Shown piece by piece: positions 48,088-60,372 of a stretch of 64,000 bases of DNA; position 1 is the stretch's first letter; every line of letters begins with the position of its first letter. The stretch comes from Amorphophallus konjac (lineage: Eukaryota > Streptophyta > Magnoliopsida > Alismatales > Araceae), in contig JAHNEJ010000124.1 of NCBI GenBank assembly GCA_022559845.1, positions 62,001 to 126,000 on the forward strand, in the 5' to 3' direction. Below the pieces are notes generated by a model. The model had not been told where the DNA came from and made no database searches. It worked only from the letters and a program-made list of their open reading frames with translations. The position numbers and the translations under genes were made by a program.

Positions 48088-51000
48088 TCAAGATTCAGAA
48101 TGCAAATTGCAGAGTCCAAGCTCTCTCCTAAGATATGAAAAACGCTCATTGTTGAGAGGCTTGGTAAAAATATCAGCTAGTTGACGTTCAGATTCTACAA
48201 AAACAAGCTTGAAACTTCCTTTACTGACCTCATCTCTTAAGAAGTGATGTCTGATTTCAATATGCTTGGTCCTAGAGTGCTGGATGGGGTTCTTGGCCAG
48301 GTTTATAGCACTTGTGTTATCACACAATATTGGGATACATCCAAGATCAGTTTGGTAATCTTGGAGCTGATGCTGGATCCACAACACTTGAGTGCCACAG
48401 CTCCCTGCAGCGACATATTCTGCCTCTGCAGTGGACAGTGCCACCGAGTGTTGTTTCTTGGAGGCCCAAGAGATCAAGCACCCACCCAAAAATTGGCAGT
48501 AGCCACTAGTGCTTTTTCTGTCCAATTTACATCTAGCATAGTTTGCATCCGAATATGATACCAAGTCAAAGGTGCAGGATGCAGGATACCAAATCCCTAG
48601 GTCTTGAGTTCCAGCAAGGTATCTAAAAATACGCTTGACAGAACTTAGGTGGGATTCTCTAGGATCAGCTTGAAAGCGAGCACACATACAAACACAAAAT
48701 TGAATATCAGGCCTTGATGCAGTAAGGTATAGAAGTGACCCTATCATACCTCGATAGGTCTTGGCATCAACTTGTGTACCTTTCCGATCTGCATCCAAGG
48801 TTGTGTTTGTACACATGGGAGTGCTGATTGCTTTCAGATTTTCCATTTTATACTTCTTTAGTAGCTCCTTGATGTACTTGGTCTGACTAATAGAGCATCC
48901 GTCTCTGCGTTGGGTGATCTGCAAACCTAGAAAAAATTGAAGTTCACCCATGAGACTCATTTCAAATTCTGTTGTCATTAAGTTAACAAACTCCTTACAC
49001 ATACTAGGTTTAGTGGAACCGAAGATAATGTCATCAACATATATTTGAACTAAAATGATATCTGAATTCCTTACCTTTGTAAACAATGTCAGGTCCACTT
49101 TACCTCTTGAGTAACCTTTTTCAGTGAGAAAGGAGCTGAGCCGGTCGTACCAGGCTCAAGGTGCCTGCTTGAGTCCATACAATGCTTTGTCCAATCTGTA
49201 TACGTGGTTATGATTTTCTGCACATTCAAATCCAGGGGGTTGTTCCACATATACTTCTTCTTTTATTATTCCATTTAGGAAAGCACTTTTTACATCCATT
49301 TGTTGTAATTTTATTCCATGACTTACAGCATATGCAAGCAACAAACGAATGGCTTCTAATCTGGCTACTGGTGCAAAGGACTCTTCGAAGTCAATACCGA
49401 ACTCTTGATTGTAACCCTGTGCAACCAGTCTAGCCTTATTCCTAACAATTACACCATTTTCATTTTGTTTATTTTTATAGACCCATTTAGTTCCTATTAT
49501 AGATTGATCCTTGGGTCTGGGCACTAGATGCCACACTTTATTTCTTATGAATTGGTTGAGTTCTTCATGCATTGCATTTATCCAGTTGGGATCTTTTAAG
49601 GCTTCCACAACATTCTTGGGTTCAGTTTGAGACACAAGTGCCATGTTATCCATTTCTTGTATTTGAGAGCGTGTCCTAACAGGTTCATGCAAGTTGCCTA
49701 TTATGCTAGATGAGGGGTGATCTCTTAACAACCTAATGTTAATTAGAGGGTCACCTCCATTAATATCTGCATTGCCCTGATTACTAGACTCCGGCTCATC
49801 TTCTTTTGGTCTTGAATCTCCTTCCAAAGTTTCTTCCTCCTCAGGCTTGTTAAGGAAGTCTTCATCACCCTTGTTCCTGCATGAAGATTCAACTTGTGAA
49901 TTTTTAATTAGCTCATCAAACACGATGTGAGGTGATTCCTCAACTGTTTGAGTCTTCAGATTTAGGACCCTATAAGCCCTAGAGTGACTGGAGTATCCTA
50001 AGAATATGGCGGGTTCACTCTTGGGTTCAAACTTATCTAAGGCTCGTTTATCATTGTTCTGAACAAAGCATTTTGAACCAAAAACTTTAAAATGAGCAAC
50101 AGAGGACTTCTTACCTTTCAGCATTTCATATGGAGTCTTTTTGGACTGTGGTCTTACCATTGCCCGATTTACAATGTAGCATGCAGTGTTCACAGCCTCT
50201 GCCCAATACTTCCTTTGGAGTTGCCCTTCAATCAGCATGGTTCTGCCCATCTCCACAAGGGTTCGGTTTCTTCTCTCCACGACTCCATTTTGTTCAGGTG
50301 TTCTTGGGGAAGAAAACCTGTGATTTAGCCCTGTTGCTCTGCAGAAATCTCCAAATTCAGAATTGTCAAATTCTCCACCATGATCTGATATAATGGAAGA
50401 AATGACAAACTTACCCTCCTGCTGTGTTTTCTTAAAGAATGCCTGAAATTCCTCAAATGTCTCATTCTTATGAGTTAGAAAGAATACCCAGGTAAATCTA
50501 GTAAAATCATCTACTAGGACAAATCCATATCGATTACCACTAATGCTTGCTGTTCTAGTGGGTCCAAATAAGTCTAAATGAATGAGTTCAAAAGGTTTAG
50601 TGGACTGACTCTTTATCTTGGACTTAAATGACTTCCTAGTCTGTTTACCTTGGGTGCATGCATTACAAATTTTGTCATTTTTCTTGAACGAAGCATCAGG
50701 CAGGCCATTCACCATGCTGTGTTTGGCTAACTTATGCAGTACACTATAGCTAGCATGTCCTAGCCTACGGTGCCACAACCAAGCTAGTTCAGTTTTATTT
50801 ACAGCGAGACAAAGATTATTATGTGCAGGATCATCTAAATCTACCATGTACATGTTATTTATTCTTTTTCCAACAAATTTAATTTTTTCTGATTTTTCTT
50901 CTAAAATGGTGCATGTGTTTGCATCAAACACTACTTTATTATTTCTATCACACAACTGACTTATACTGAGCAAGTTATACTCTAGACCCTCTACTAAAAG

Positions 51001-51204
51001 AACATCATCAATGAAGGTAGAAGGGTTTTTGCCAACTGTACCTTTACCAACTATTTTGCCTTTATTGTTTCCACCAAAGGTAACAAATCCTCCATCCTTC
51101 TCAACCAGGAGACAAAACTTGGCCTTGTCCCCTGTCATATGCCTTGAGCAGCCGCTGTCAAGATACCATCTGTTGTGCATGGCTGCAAGGCATTCCTGCA
51201 AGAA
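48088..51204 (-). pseudogene. Sirevirus pol: protease, integrase, reverse transcriptase, RNase H
   Basis: It is in the same frame as gag, after two consecutive TGA codons (51210-51205). Protease has [12 protein letters not shown]. The pre-integrase zinc segment has HRRLGHAS and CNACTQGKQ. The integrase core follows ([17 protein letters not shown] and the [11 protein letters not shown] motif with the catalytic Glu). RT begins with [11 protein letters not shown], and its catalytic YVDD is at 49041-49030. RNase H has SDANYA, STAEAEYVA and DNTSAI. The only lesion is a TGA at 49158-49156 in RT, inside the conserved KQAP-x-AWYDRL segment where an arginine is usual. The domains are otherwise uninterrupted, consistent with recent insertion. 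Confidence 0.93.
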
Positions 51205-51207
51205 TCA

Positions 51208-53709
51208 TCAAACAAAAGATTTTGGAACCCAAACACACTTGGGTCCCATTGGATCACTGGAAGACTTCAAGAAATTCAGTAGGTTCTTAGGAATCCACAT
51301 TTGTCTTTGTTGAGGTTTTTGATGGCTTTTAGTTGAGGAGGCAGCTGGTTTCTGATTTGATTTTAAGGTTGTTTTAGCTGCTTTATTGAACCATCGTTTA
51401 TTTTGGTTCCACAGAGCCTCTTGGTGATGTGGGTTGACTGCCCTAAGAACATGTGTTTGTCTTATAGGATATGCATACATGGGATGCGTCGACCTTCCTG
51501 AATGAATGCGTGGACTCACCCATACATAGTTGCTCCTATGTGTTTGATAGAATGTAGGATGCGTGGACGCATTGTGGTGTGTGCGTTGACCCATCCACCC
51601 AGATTGATTGTAGTGTTGGCCATGGTGGTATGGGTGCGTGGACGCATATCCCTGCATGCGTCGACCCATGTGGTCGTTCCAATTCTTATGGACTCTTTGG
51701 AATTCGGCCCGAGTCGACGCCACATGTCCGTAGCGTTGACGCATCTGAGTTGAGTGCCTAGACCTATATGCAGAAGACCTATTATTGTATGAAGGTTGCG
51801 TTGACACATTACTGGTCTTGCGTGGACGCATCTGACTCTGGCCAGATTTGGTATTTTCAATCTTTCTGGTGCTATGTTGGTGAACGAAGGGTCTGGAGCT
51901 GGAGGCCTTAGGTGGTGATGAAATGACATGCTTGCAGCTGGTTAAATTCTTTGCAAATTTTACCTTAGGAGATTCATTCATCTTTTCTTTTCCTTTCTCC
52001 TTTGTCACTTCATTTTTCTGAATCTATTTCCCTTTGTCTCTTTCAACATTTTTTACTTCAGCCACCTGTTTCTCCTCAGCTTTCTTTTCTTCTGATATGA
52101 AGGTCACCAGTTTAAGTCCAATTTCTTTCTTTGAGCTTGGATTATATCCAAGTCCTTCTTTGCCGACATTGCATTTTGTTCCCATTAAGGCATCAAGATT
52201 ATGTTTGCCTTGTGTCATTTTCTCTAGGGAAGTTTGTTTGTCCAATTTTTCTTTTTCAACTTTCTTCAAATCTTCATGAAGTTTCAAATTGACACCATTT
52301 ACAGTTTGATATTTCTCTTCAGCTATTTTGGTGTCCTTTTCAAGTTTTTGTATTCTTAACTTCAGTTCATCATGTGTTTTTAGCAAGAAGTCATTCTCTC
52401 TTTTTAATTTAATCAATTCAGATCTGTATTCATTTTCTTCATTCAGAGTTTTCTTTAGACAAACAATTTCATCTTCTAGCATTTTCACCTTTTCATTGGA
52501 CAAATTTTCTTGACTTCCCTGATTTTTCTTCTTTTTAAGCATTTTATTTTCTTTCTTCACAATATCATATTTATCCATAAGGTCATTGAAAGCTTCTTCC
52601 CAGTCATCACAAGTAAATTCATCAAGTGGAAAATTTACCTCAGTAGAGTCCTCTCCCCTGGCCATTAGGCATAGCTTTACTTCTTTTTCTTCCTCTGATG
52701 TGCTATCCTCCTCTTCCTCTTCTTCATCACTCCATGTACTGATCATGGCCTTGGGCTTTTTATTTTTGAACTTGGAGTACGCTTTCTTAGAATTTTCGGG
52801 GCACTCTGACTTGATATGTCCCTGTTTCCTGCATTGATAACACACAACTTTGTCAGATTTCTTAGTTTGGTCAGATTTAAATTTAGAATTCATTTTACCT
52901 TGATAGCTTCTAAATCGACCAGCTTTACCTTCCCTTCGTAAGAATTTTCAAAATTTCTTAGTGAGCATAGCAATCTCACCTGAATCACTGTCTGAAGAAG
53001 AGGTCAGATTCTCATCTGAGCTCTCCTTGCAGCTTGGAGCAGCCTTGAGAGCTAGGGGTTTCTTCTTCTTTATTTCCTCATCAGATCTTTTCAAATTCAG
53101 CTCATAGGCCATAAGGGAACCTATCAACTCGTCAGGAGTGGTCTTGGGAAGATTCCTAGATTCTTCGACCACTGTGGCTTTTGTGTGCCACACGGATGTC
53201 AAAGATCTAAGAATCTTTCTCACCAACTCATAATCTGTATAGGCCTTCCCTAGACCTTTGAGACCATTGACAAGTACGGTTAAACGAGCATACATCTCAG
53301 AAATACTTTCTTCAGGTTTCATATGGAACGACTCATATTCAGAAATTAGCATGTTAGCCTTGGTCTCCCTTACCTCCGAGGTACCCTCGTATATTACCTC
53401 GAGTCGATCCCACATTTCTTTCGCACTTGCGCATGAGGAGACGCGCGAGAATTCCTTGGGATGCAGGGAGCATTGCATAATGTTCATTGCCTGTCAGTTG
53501 ACGGTTGATTTTCTTACTTGCTCCTTTACCCATAATTCTTCGTCGCCTTCTATTATGTAGGGCCCCTTGCTCACAACTTTCCATACTTCATAGTCCTGGG
53601 CCCTGAGAAAAACTTGCATGCGATTCTTCCAATAGGAATAGTTAGTGCCATCGAAAAATGGTGGTCTATTCACAGCATAACCCTCTGGCATAAATCCTTT
53701 GCTCTCCAT
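51208..53709 (-). pseudogene. Sirevirus gag with three in-frame stops
   Basis: Start ATG at 53709 (MESKGFMPEGYAVNRPPFFD). The UBN2-type gag domain spans about 53650-53050, one CCHC knuckle (CYQCRKQGHIKSEC) lies near 52840, and an acidic stretch and a long coiled coil follow (52700-52150). Next comes a 25-residue repeat region (51840-51480), and the frame ends WVPKSFV. Stops at 53496-53494 (TGA), 52950-52948 (TGA) and 52026-52024 (TAG) break one otherwise continuous frame. The terminator is a double TGA, with pol continuing in the same frame. Confidence 0.9.
51486..51829 (-). repeat. 75-bp tandem repeat in gag carrying palindrome pairs
   Basis: Pairs of GCGTNGACGC-like motifs start at 51486/51508, 51561/51583, 51636/51658, 51711/51733 and 51798/51820, each exactly 22 bp apart. 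Successive pairs are 75, 75, 75 and 87 bp apart. The encoded repeat is 25 residues long (29 in the first copy) with a recurrent STH or STQ core, for example NASTHP and YASTHP. Confidence 0.92.
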
Positions 53710-53750
53710 TACTTCTCTCTAGGTTGTTAAACCGTTCAAGAGAGCCTGGC

Positions 53751-53762
53751 GCTCTGATACCA
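53751..53762 (-). other. Primer-binding site (initiator tRNA-Met type)
   Basis: TGGTATCAGAGC on the minus strand, two bases from the 5' LTR. Confidence 0.9.
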
Positions 53763-53764
53763 CT

Positions 53765-55274
53765 TGTTGGGAGCAGAGGATCGTCAAACTAGAGGGGGAG
53801 GGGGTGAATAGATTGACCACTTAAAAATTTTAAGCGGAATAAGACAATTGCACTCTCTGTGATAGCACAGACAAAAATACGATTCGTGAATCTCTAAAGA
53901 GCTAGCGCAATATCTAAGCGGTCTAACGAGACAATAGACACAATAACAAACCACAAGCACAAGCCACAATAGATCAGAGTTTTTAAGGTGGTTCAGTCTC
54001 TATCTCGAGACCTACGTCCACCCCCTCACCAAACCGGTGGGGATCACCGCTGAGCTTTACAGCTTAGCTAACACCAGAGAAGAATCCTTCTCTGACCTGC
54101 AGATCCAATCTGCAGAAGACAACTATATCCTGTCTTAGAACCGCTGTCGAACAGCTTGTAGACACAGAGTCTATACACACTCTGATCTCAGAACACTCTC
54201 TGGATCAGAACACACCTGACCACTGAATCCCAGTGGAACAGTAATCCGAGAATAGAATTGTATAAGAAAACGAAAATACAAGGTAAGGGGTAAACTCAGA
54301 ATATGCTGATCAATGGATCTTCAGACTTCTTGCGCAGCAGAAGAGAGTAGAGCCCGAAGAGATGAACAGTATGATCTGAGTGTGATCTTCCCTTCAGTTG
54401 AGTCTAGATCAGTCTGAAGCCTTCATGGTTCTTCAGCTTCTGATCTTCTTCACCAGGAGAACGAGCTTATCTTTCAATCCACGCACTGGACCTTCTTCAC
54501 GATGCTAGGCTCTCCACGTTCTTCTCTATGTGCCAGTCCTTCTTAGTCTCTTCCATTCTTCTGCTCTACTCATCCCACTTCGATCCACTTCTACATTTCC
54601 TTTTTCATTTTTTCCCGCGCAAGATTGGGCCCCACGAGATTCCCAATCATTCGCTCACGTGTGGAGAAGCTTCTGGACTAAAGGAGGGAGAGTGTAGTTC
54701 GTTTGCAGACGTGGCTGGCCCACTTTATCCAGTCCTTTTGCCCGAGCGCTTGTCTGGGACTGGGTGCGTCGACGCCAGCATTTGAATGCGTAGACGCTGT
54801 GTGAAGACAGCTTCTTATCTTCCTTCGATATACGACCTCAGGCTATCACTGCGTTGACGCTGATAACTGGTGGCGTCGACGCTATGTGAAGATAGCTTCT
54901 TAGTCTTTTGGCACCCGCTGCGTCGACGCTGGTAGCTGGTAGCGTCAACGCTGTGTGAAGATATCTTCTGGAGGCATGCGAGTCGACGCTGCATCCGAGT
55001 GGCGTTGACGCAGTTAGCATGCGCATGACTCAAACATCTTGAGATCTAGTCACAGCGTCGACGTTATCTTGCTTGAGGCGTAGACGCAGTTTAGATGAAG
55101 TATGCTTCAACTTGGAGGAGCTGAAGGCTGCGTCGACCCTTTGATCTTGTGGCGTCGACGCTGACTATTGCCTGCATTAAAGTTCAACAGAAATTCTTGC
55201 CACATACCATATTGTCAGATAATAATACACCCTGTCATATCATGGTGATCATCATCAAAATCAGGAGCACAACA
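53765..55274 (-). mobile_element. 5' LTR of Sirevirus
   Basis: 1510 bp, about 99.6 percent identical to 42248-43757. The differences I see are near 53879, 53882, 54010, 54147, 54403 and 55054. Confidence 0.95.
54766..55160. repeat. Palindrome-pair islands in the 5' LTR
   Basis: The same twelve palindromes and spacings as in the 3' LTR. Confidence 0.9.
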
Positions 55275-55279
55275 AAAGA
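55275..55279. repeat. Target-site duplication AAAGA (right)
   Basis: The right partner of 42243-42247. Confidence 0.95.
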
Positions 55280-57797
55280 AACGCGCTACGCGCGTGACTT
55301 TTTTTTCTAAAAAAATTATTCAATTTAAATAACGAAATTTTAGATCGTCATTCAGCATAACCATTGATGCTTATTTGAAGAAAGAATAAGAAACTTCTGG
55401 ACTCTTGACATTCCCATTTCCAAGAAATTTGAGTTTTAAGAAGTTTTTAAGTTTATTGTTTTGGGACATCCATGATGGGTTGACTCAAAGGTGCGATCAG
55501 TCCCACCAATGATTAACGGGTTCGCTACAGTTCCACAGAGGTGTGCAGTGTACTTGCAAAAGTCACTTTCATAATTTCATTGGTCTACATGAAACTCACA
55601 ACACTTGGAGCACAGTAAAAAAAATTAGAAAAAGGCTAGCAATTATTTTCCACTCAAATTTGAGTTGTTACAACCTTCATAAGAGTAGCTTTTTTCTTGC
55701 AAAGGTGTTAAAAAACAAGGGAATCGAAGTGAAGTTATTTAGTTTGTCACGGAACAATGTAAAATACACTGTAATATGAGAAGAAAACATGCGTGAACTC
55801 CCTCATACTGTCCACTCCACTTCTTCTTTCCTATGGATGTTCTTCATCAATTTAGAATAAAGAAAATTAGATCGTATGCTGTAAAACGTGTGTGATAATA
55901 CACTGACCTTGAATTCTCCATAACCATATCTAAAAGCACGTAGATCAGGTCTTTGTGAACAAGTGAGGATGAAAGAAATCTCAGAGAACACCGTAACAAC
56001 ACAATGAGATGAGGTAGCCATCATACGAACAAGTTGGTTGACAACCACCCACAAAAGGTATTTCTTCCTTCGTATATAATAATTTAATGTATATATGTGC
56101 TTTGTGAAACTTTAAATTCTAAACTTTCAGTTGCAAGTCACGCCTGACTTCTTTTTTGCATAAAATAAAATTTTAAATTGATTATAACTAAGTTGGATAG
56201 TTGTGGAAGTAGTCCCTTCTTGCAAGCCTTATTTTTATCTCCCATTTATGAAGCTATAATTTATAACTTTTGATTGGATCCAACATGTTACCCATTACTT
56301 GAGATGTCTTTTCTAATTCTTGAACTTTATTACGATTAAGGAAGGTTTACCCACTTCATTACATGGGAAAGAAGCGTTCCACTTGATGCACTGCATGCCA
56401 TATAGACCAAGTATTTTTTTTCTTGATCTTTTAAGTTACTTGGGACCCAAACAAATTCCTTAGTATGATCCGATATTCAATTAGATGGTTGAAAATTAAT
56501 AAAATAAATAAATATCTTTTTTGCAAAAAAATGAGACGATCAAAATTGATAGACCCACTCAACATGATTTGACGGTACACGATTTAATTAATATGACCGA
56601 TGGATGATATGCAATCATGCACTAATTATACTTTTATAAATACAATATATTTTCTCTCATGACAATGTTAGATAATAGTTTAGTTGGTTTGAAACCACCT
56701 TGCAACACAATGTTGTGGGATCAGGATGTGCAGATTTTTTTTCTTATTTTTTCATTAAAATCTCTCCAGAATCTTTGCCAAACGAATTAAATCGAAGTCA
56801 AAAAAATTCTAAAAATCGAGATCAATATGAGCTTCGAAGTCGAGACCTCAAGGATTACACGACACACTTTAAGTAATTAAGCTAGTAAATAACTTGAAAA
56901 TAAAACAATAAATTTATTTATAATAATTATATCAAAGATGTATTTTTTTTTACTTCTTTCGTCTCGATACGGAACGATGTCGTTTCATACTATATCACAT
57001 CAGATTGTGACCGGTATGCTCGGGTCTGACAATTCTTGTCACTAAAGTCATCCATTAATTTTTTGTCAGATTTTTTCATATGTTCGATCAAAAATTGGAC
57101 GATACTGACGGGTTCTTTATGTCTGAAGAAACTTAAAAAAATCTTTTTTTTCTTTGGGTATACAGCGTGCGAGGCAGCAAGTAAAACTCATAAAAAGAAT
57201 ATATCACGAGGAAAATTATCAAACCTCGTGGGAGCGATGTCATGTTATCATACTTTTGTGTCACCTAACTCACTACTTTTATCCAAGCCACTTGATCACG
57301 AAGTGGGACAACCGAGATGAGATTAGGTTGGAATTTAAGTTTGATACTCTCAAATTTGAAATCTTTAAATTTAAGTTATATTTTATCATGAAAAATTAAA
57401 TATCAAAAAATATAATTAAAGAGTAAACATGACAAATCAAGTGACACAAAGATGTCGAGCCATAACATTGCTCTCCTCTGGTTGAGAAGATGTCCCACAC
57501 ACGGGCGGACAACTTGTGAACTTTGAATAATGAAAGCCATCAATCACTTTCGCAAGTTAACATATATATAGCAACACTTTCCTCAATTCAGTATTTGATA
57601 TCTAGGTTTCTGGGTGGAGGGTCCATGTCGACTGAGTGTATGACTGCCCCCAATGGAGGTGGGCCAACAGAGTTCCCTTATTATGTTCATCGTGTAGTAT
57701 CGACTATTAGAGATGTCGGGTTCATCTTTAGGATGCCCCGTTTAATTTAGATAGGTTAAATCTACTCTCCCCCCTCCCCTCCCCTCCCCCTTTCCGT
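55280..57797. other. Non-coding flank, one unidentified exon-like segment
   Basis: Mostly AT-rich with no recognised domain. On the minus strand 56057-55908 is open (RMMATSSHCVVTVFSEISF, then RAFRYGYGEFK) and is followed by GTCAGT, a good splice donor. It could be an exon of an unrecognised gene or a chance frame. Confidence 0.3.
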
Positions 57798-57959
57798 CTC
57801 ACTTCCCTTTGTCGTGACTTACCATATTTTTCCCTCTCTCCCTCTCGCCGGTGAGTTCGCTCGCTGGCTCTCTCTCTCTCTCTTCAAATTGCAGGCGTAG
57901 AGCCACTTCCCTTTTGTTGTTACTTAGCATACTTTTCCTTCTCTCCCTCTCGTTGGTGA

Positions 57960-58015
<56 letters not shown>

Positions 58016-58130
58016 AATTGCAGACACATAGCCACTTCCCTTTGTCATTACTTACCATACTTTTCCCTCTCTCCCTCTCGCCGTTGAGTTTGCTCGCTGG
58101 CTCGCGCTCTCTCTCTCTCTCTCGAGAAAG
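57798..58130. repeat. Tandem repeat of 100-130 bp with (CT)n cores
   Basis: CACTTCCCTTT, then CCCTCTCTCCCTCTCG, recurs from 57801, 57903 and 58033. Each unit ends in a CT microsatellite of different length; the longest is 57962-58014. Confidence 0.85.
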
Positions 58131-58136
58131 AGAAGA

Positions 58137-58300
58137 GAACCTACGCGAACAGCAGAAGGTAGAGCGGCGCCCATGCTTATTTATGGTGGTTTTACTTCCA
58201 ACAATCATGCCTCGCAAGAGAACGTACGCGAACAGCAGAAGGCAGAGGGGCGGCCCCGTGTTTATGACGGTTGAACTTACAACAATCCGCATCCAGAGCG
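58137..58300. repeat. 83-bp tandem duplication
   Basis: TACGCGAACAGCAGAAGG occurs at 58142 and 58225, with matching downstream sequence (TTTATG, then ACAACAATC). Confidence 0.8.
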
Positions 58301-58777
58301 AGAGAGAGAGATGTCATAACCGGAGGAGGTCAACTTCGCCGTCGCGTAGTAAAACCACAACGTTTGAACCGGCGAAAACAAACCCTCTAATTAGCTCAAT
58401 TGAACCGGCAGAAAAAAATCGCCACTCTCTCTTATATGTATAGTATAGATATTTTCACACGCTTTTTTATTAATTAAGTTCTACTGGTTAGTTGTCTCAT
58501 ATACATGACATTTAGAACTGAGTTGACACAGCAGATCAATAACTTTAAGATAGCATAAGCAGCCAGATTTAGCTTATGCCATATGTTAGCCGATGATTCA
58601 TGCTTGAGCCCAATCAATTACCTCTATCGGTACTCTCTGCTTAAGTGACGTCTGTTTCATTAGGCTTGTTTTTTAGAAGGCTGGTCGTGTTGGTGTGTGT
58701 AATAGTTTCTACTTTTCTACAGGGGAAAGGTAGCATAAGGTATAGATTTTGATCGACATTATGGAAGACTTGTGATC
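58301..58777. other. Non-coding, nothing recognised
   Basis: No ORF or repeat of note between the tandem repeats and the Angela LTR. Confidence 0.5.
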
Positions 58778-60358
58778 TGTAAGATTTCACCCAGCGCCAT
58801 CGGGCAACGCAGCGGATAACAAAAATTTATTTTGCCCGATCCCGGTGCTATGGAATCCTAGATCTGTGCTCTAATCGGTGTTTCGATGCCCCAACCCCTA
58901 ACTACGGGTTGCATATTTATACCTTACGCGGAACGACGTTGTCCGCAAAGCCCGATACAGAATACCGAGCCGCATAGATGTACGGCCTCTAGAGCAGATC
59001 CACACGGACCCTTGCGCAGCGACGGCACCCCCGACACGGACCTTCCCCGACCCTTTCACCTTCTGGAGAGAGAGAGCAAGAGGGAGGAAGGGGGGGAGCT
59101 AATCCTCTTCCTTAAGCCTAAGTGCTTGATTAGCCAAAGGGAAGAGATCGAATGAGCTCACGTAGGATGCCATATATATAGAGTTTTAGTCATTTCTGAA
59201 AGGGCTCCAAAAGATCGAAACTGTATATATATCCTTTCTACTATTATACATATGTATTAAGCTCCATTTACACTCCTTTCCAAAAGGAATTAAAAGGAAA
59301 TAATACATACATTTGTATAATAATAATCTGTCACCCAAGAATCCATTGTGTGTGATCCTCTAGGCCCATAGTCACTTTAGTTTAAGGCCCATTAACTTCT
59401 AATTCCCAATTAGAAGTAAATTAAACGTATTATTCGCTTCTACTAGAGCCGAATAATAGTTTAATTTATTCCAAACCTTCGATCACGTTGGGTCAAGCAA
59501 ATCCGCGTGATCCTTGAGGACGCCAGGTTTAAACCAGCCTGTCTGGTACCTGTAAGTCCACAGTTACTGCATCGATATAATCCCTCGCTCCTTCTATGAG
59601 TCTGGTACAATTGAGGGTATGATTTCTGTCAAACCCCATGATCGTGCCATTTGACTATGACCTCCTTAAAGTGTATGACGTCCGTTCTAAACGAACTCAC
59701 ACGACCCTGGCCAGGGATTTAACGGAGCGTCAATGTCATGACCCATTAACTGTCTGATATATACCCGACAGTGAGCGATCCCCTCTTGAGCATTGATGAT
59801 CTTCACACGTATCCTGGAGTGGTTAATGACTCGGCAACTCATGACTTATGGTTAAAGTCACTTAGCTAAGTAATTAAACCATTCCAGTCCTCGTGTAAGA
59901 TCCGATCAATGTCTCAAGTCAAAGGACCAACGATGCTACTGAGACAGTTGGATCTTCAGTTGACATTAGGTATAATCAACCATCTGAAGATCCAATAGCG
60001 GATCAGTTCAGTGTACATCCTCCAAGGACATACACCTACACATATGTGTTGGTGTCCCGTACCAATTACCATGAGACTGGTCACTGACACATCATGTGTA
60101 CTGGTTTAATAGGTAATCAAAGTCCCCGAGTGATTACCCTCCAACCAGGAACAGTTTAAGGTATGTGTTCATATAAAGTCAGTCTCATAATCGAGATCCC
60201 ATCTCGAGTTGACTTTACAACCACATATCCTAGGGACAACGTAAAGTGACACAATCGCATATTTACGCTCAAATATCACTTTATTAATAATGAACAAGAT
60301 CGTACATATATCGGGTCTACCTGACCCTAAATTGGCCTGTAGCACACCAACACTAACA
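58778..60358 (-). mobile_element. 3' LTR of the Angela-like element
   Basis: Read on the minus strand it starts TGTTAGTGTTGG and ends AAATCTTACA. It is about 1581 bp. Its start is fixed by the polypurine tract; the far end is inferred from TG/CA termini. Confidence 0.7.
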
Positions 60359-60370
60359 ATCTCCCACTTG
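60359..60370 (-). other. Polypurine tract
   Basis: CAAGTGGGAGAT on the minus strand directly before the LTR, as in Angela-lineage elements. Confidence 0.75.
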
Positions 60371-60372
60371 AA

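Larger units (their letters stand above)
42248..55274 (-). mobile_element. Complete young Sirevirus (Ty1/copia), 13,027 bp
   Basis: Two 1510-bp LTRs (TGTTGGG...CACAACA as read on plus), an AAAGA target duplication, a tRNA-Met primer-binding site, a polypurine tract, gag, pol in copia order (protease, integrase, RT, RNase H) and a third ORF downstream of pol. I count six differences between the LTRs (about 0.4 percent). With a grass-type rate of 1.3e-8 per site per year this gives roughly 0.15 million years; the rate is an assumption. Five premature stops make the element non-autonomous. Confidence 0.95.

Noticed and set aside
57799..58292. Arg/Glu-rich frames
   Set aside because: Translation of the (CT)n/(GA)n microsatellites.
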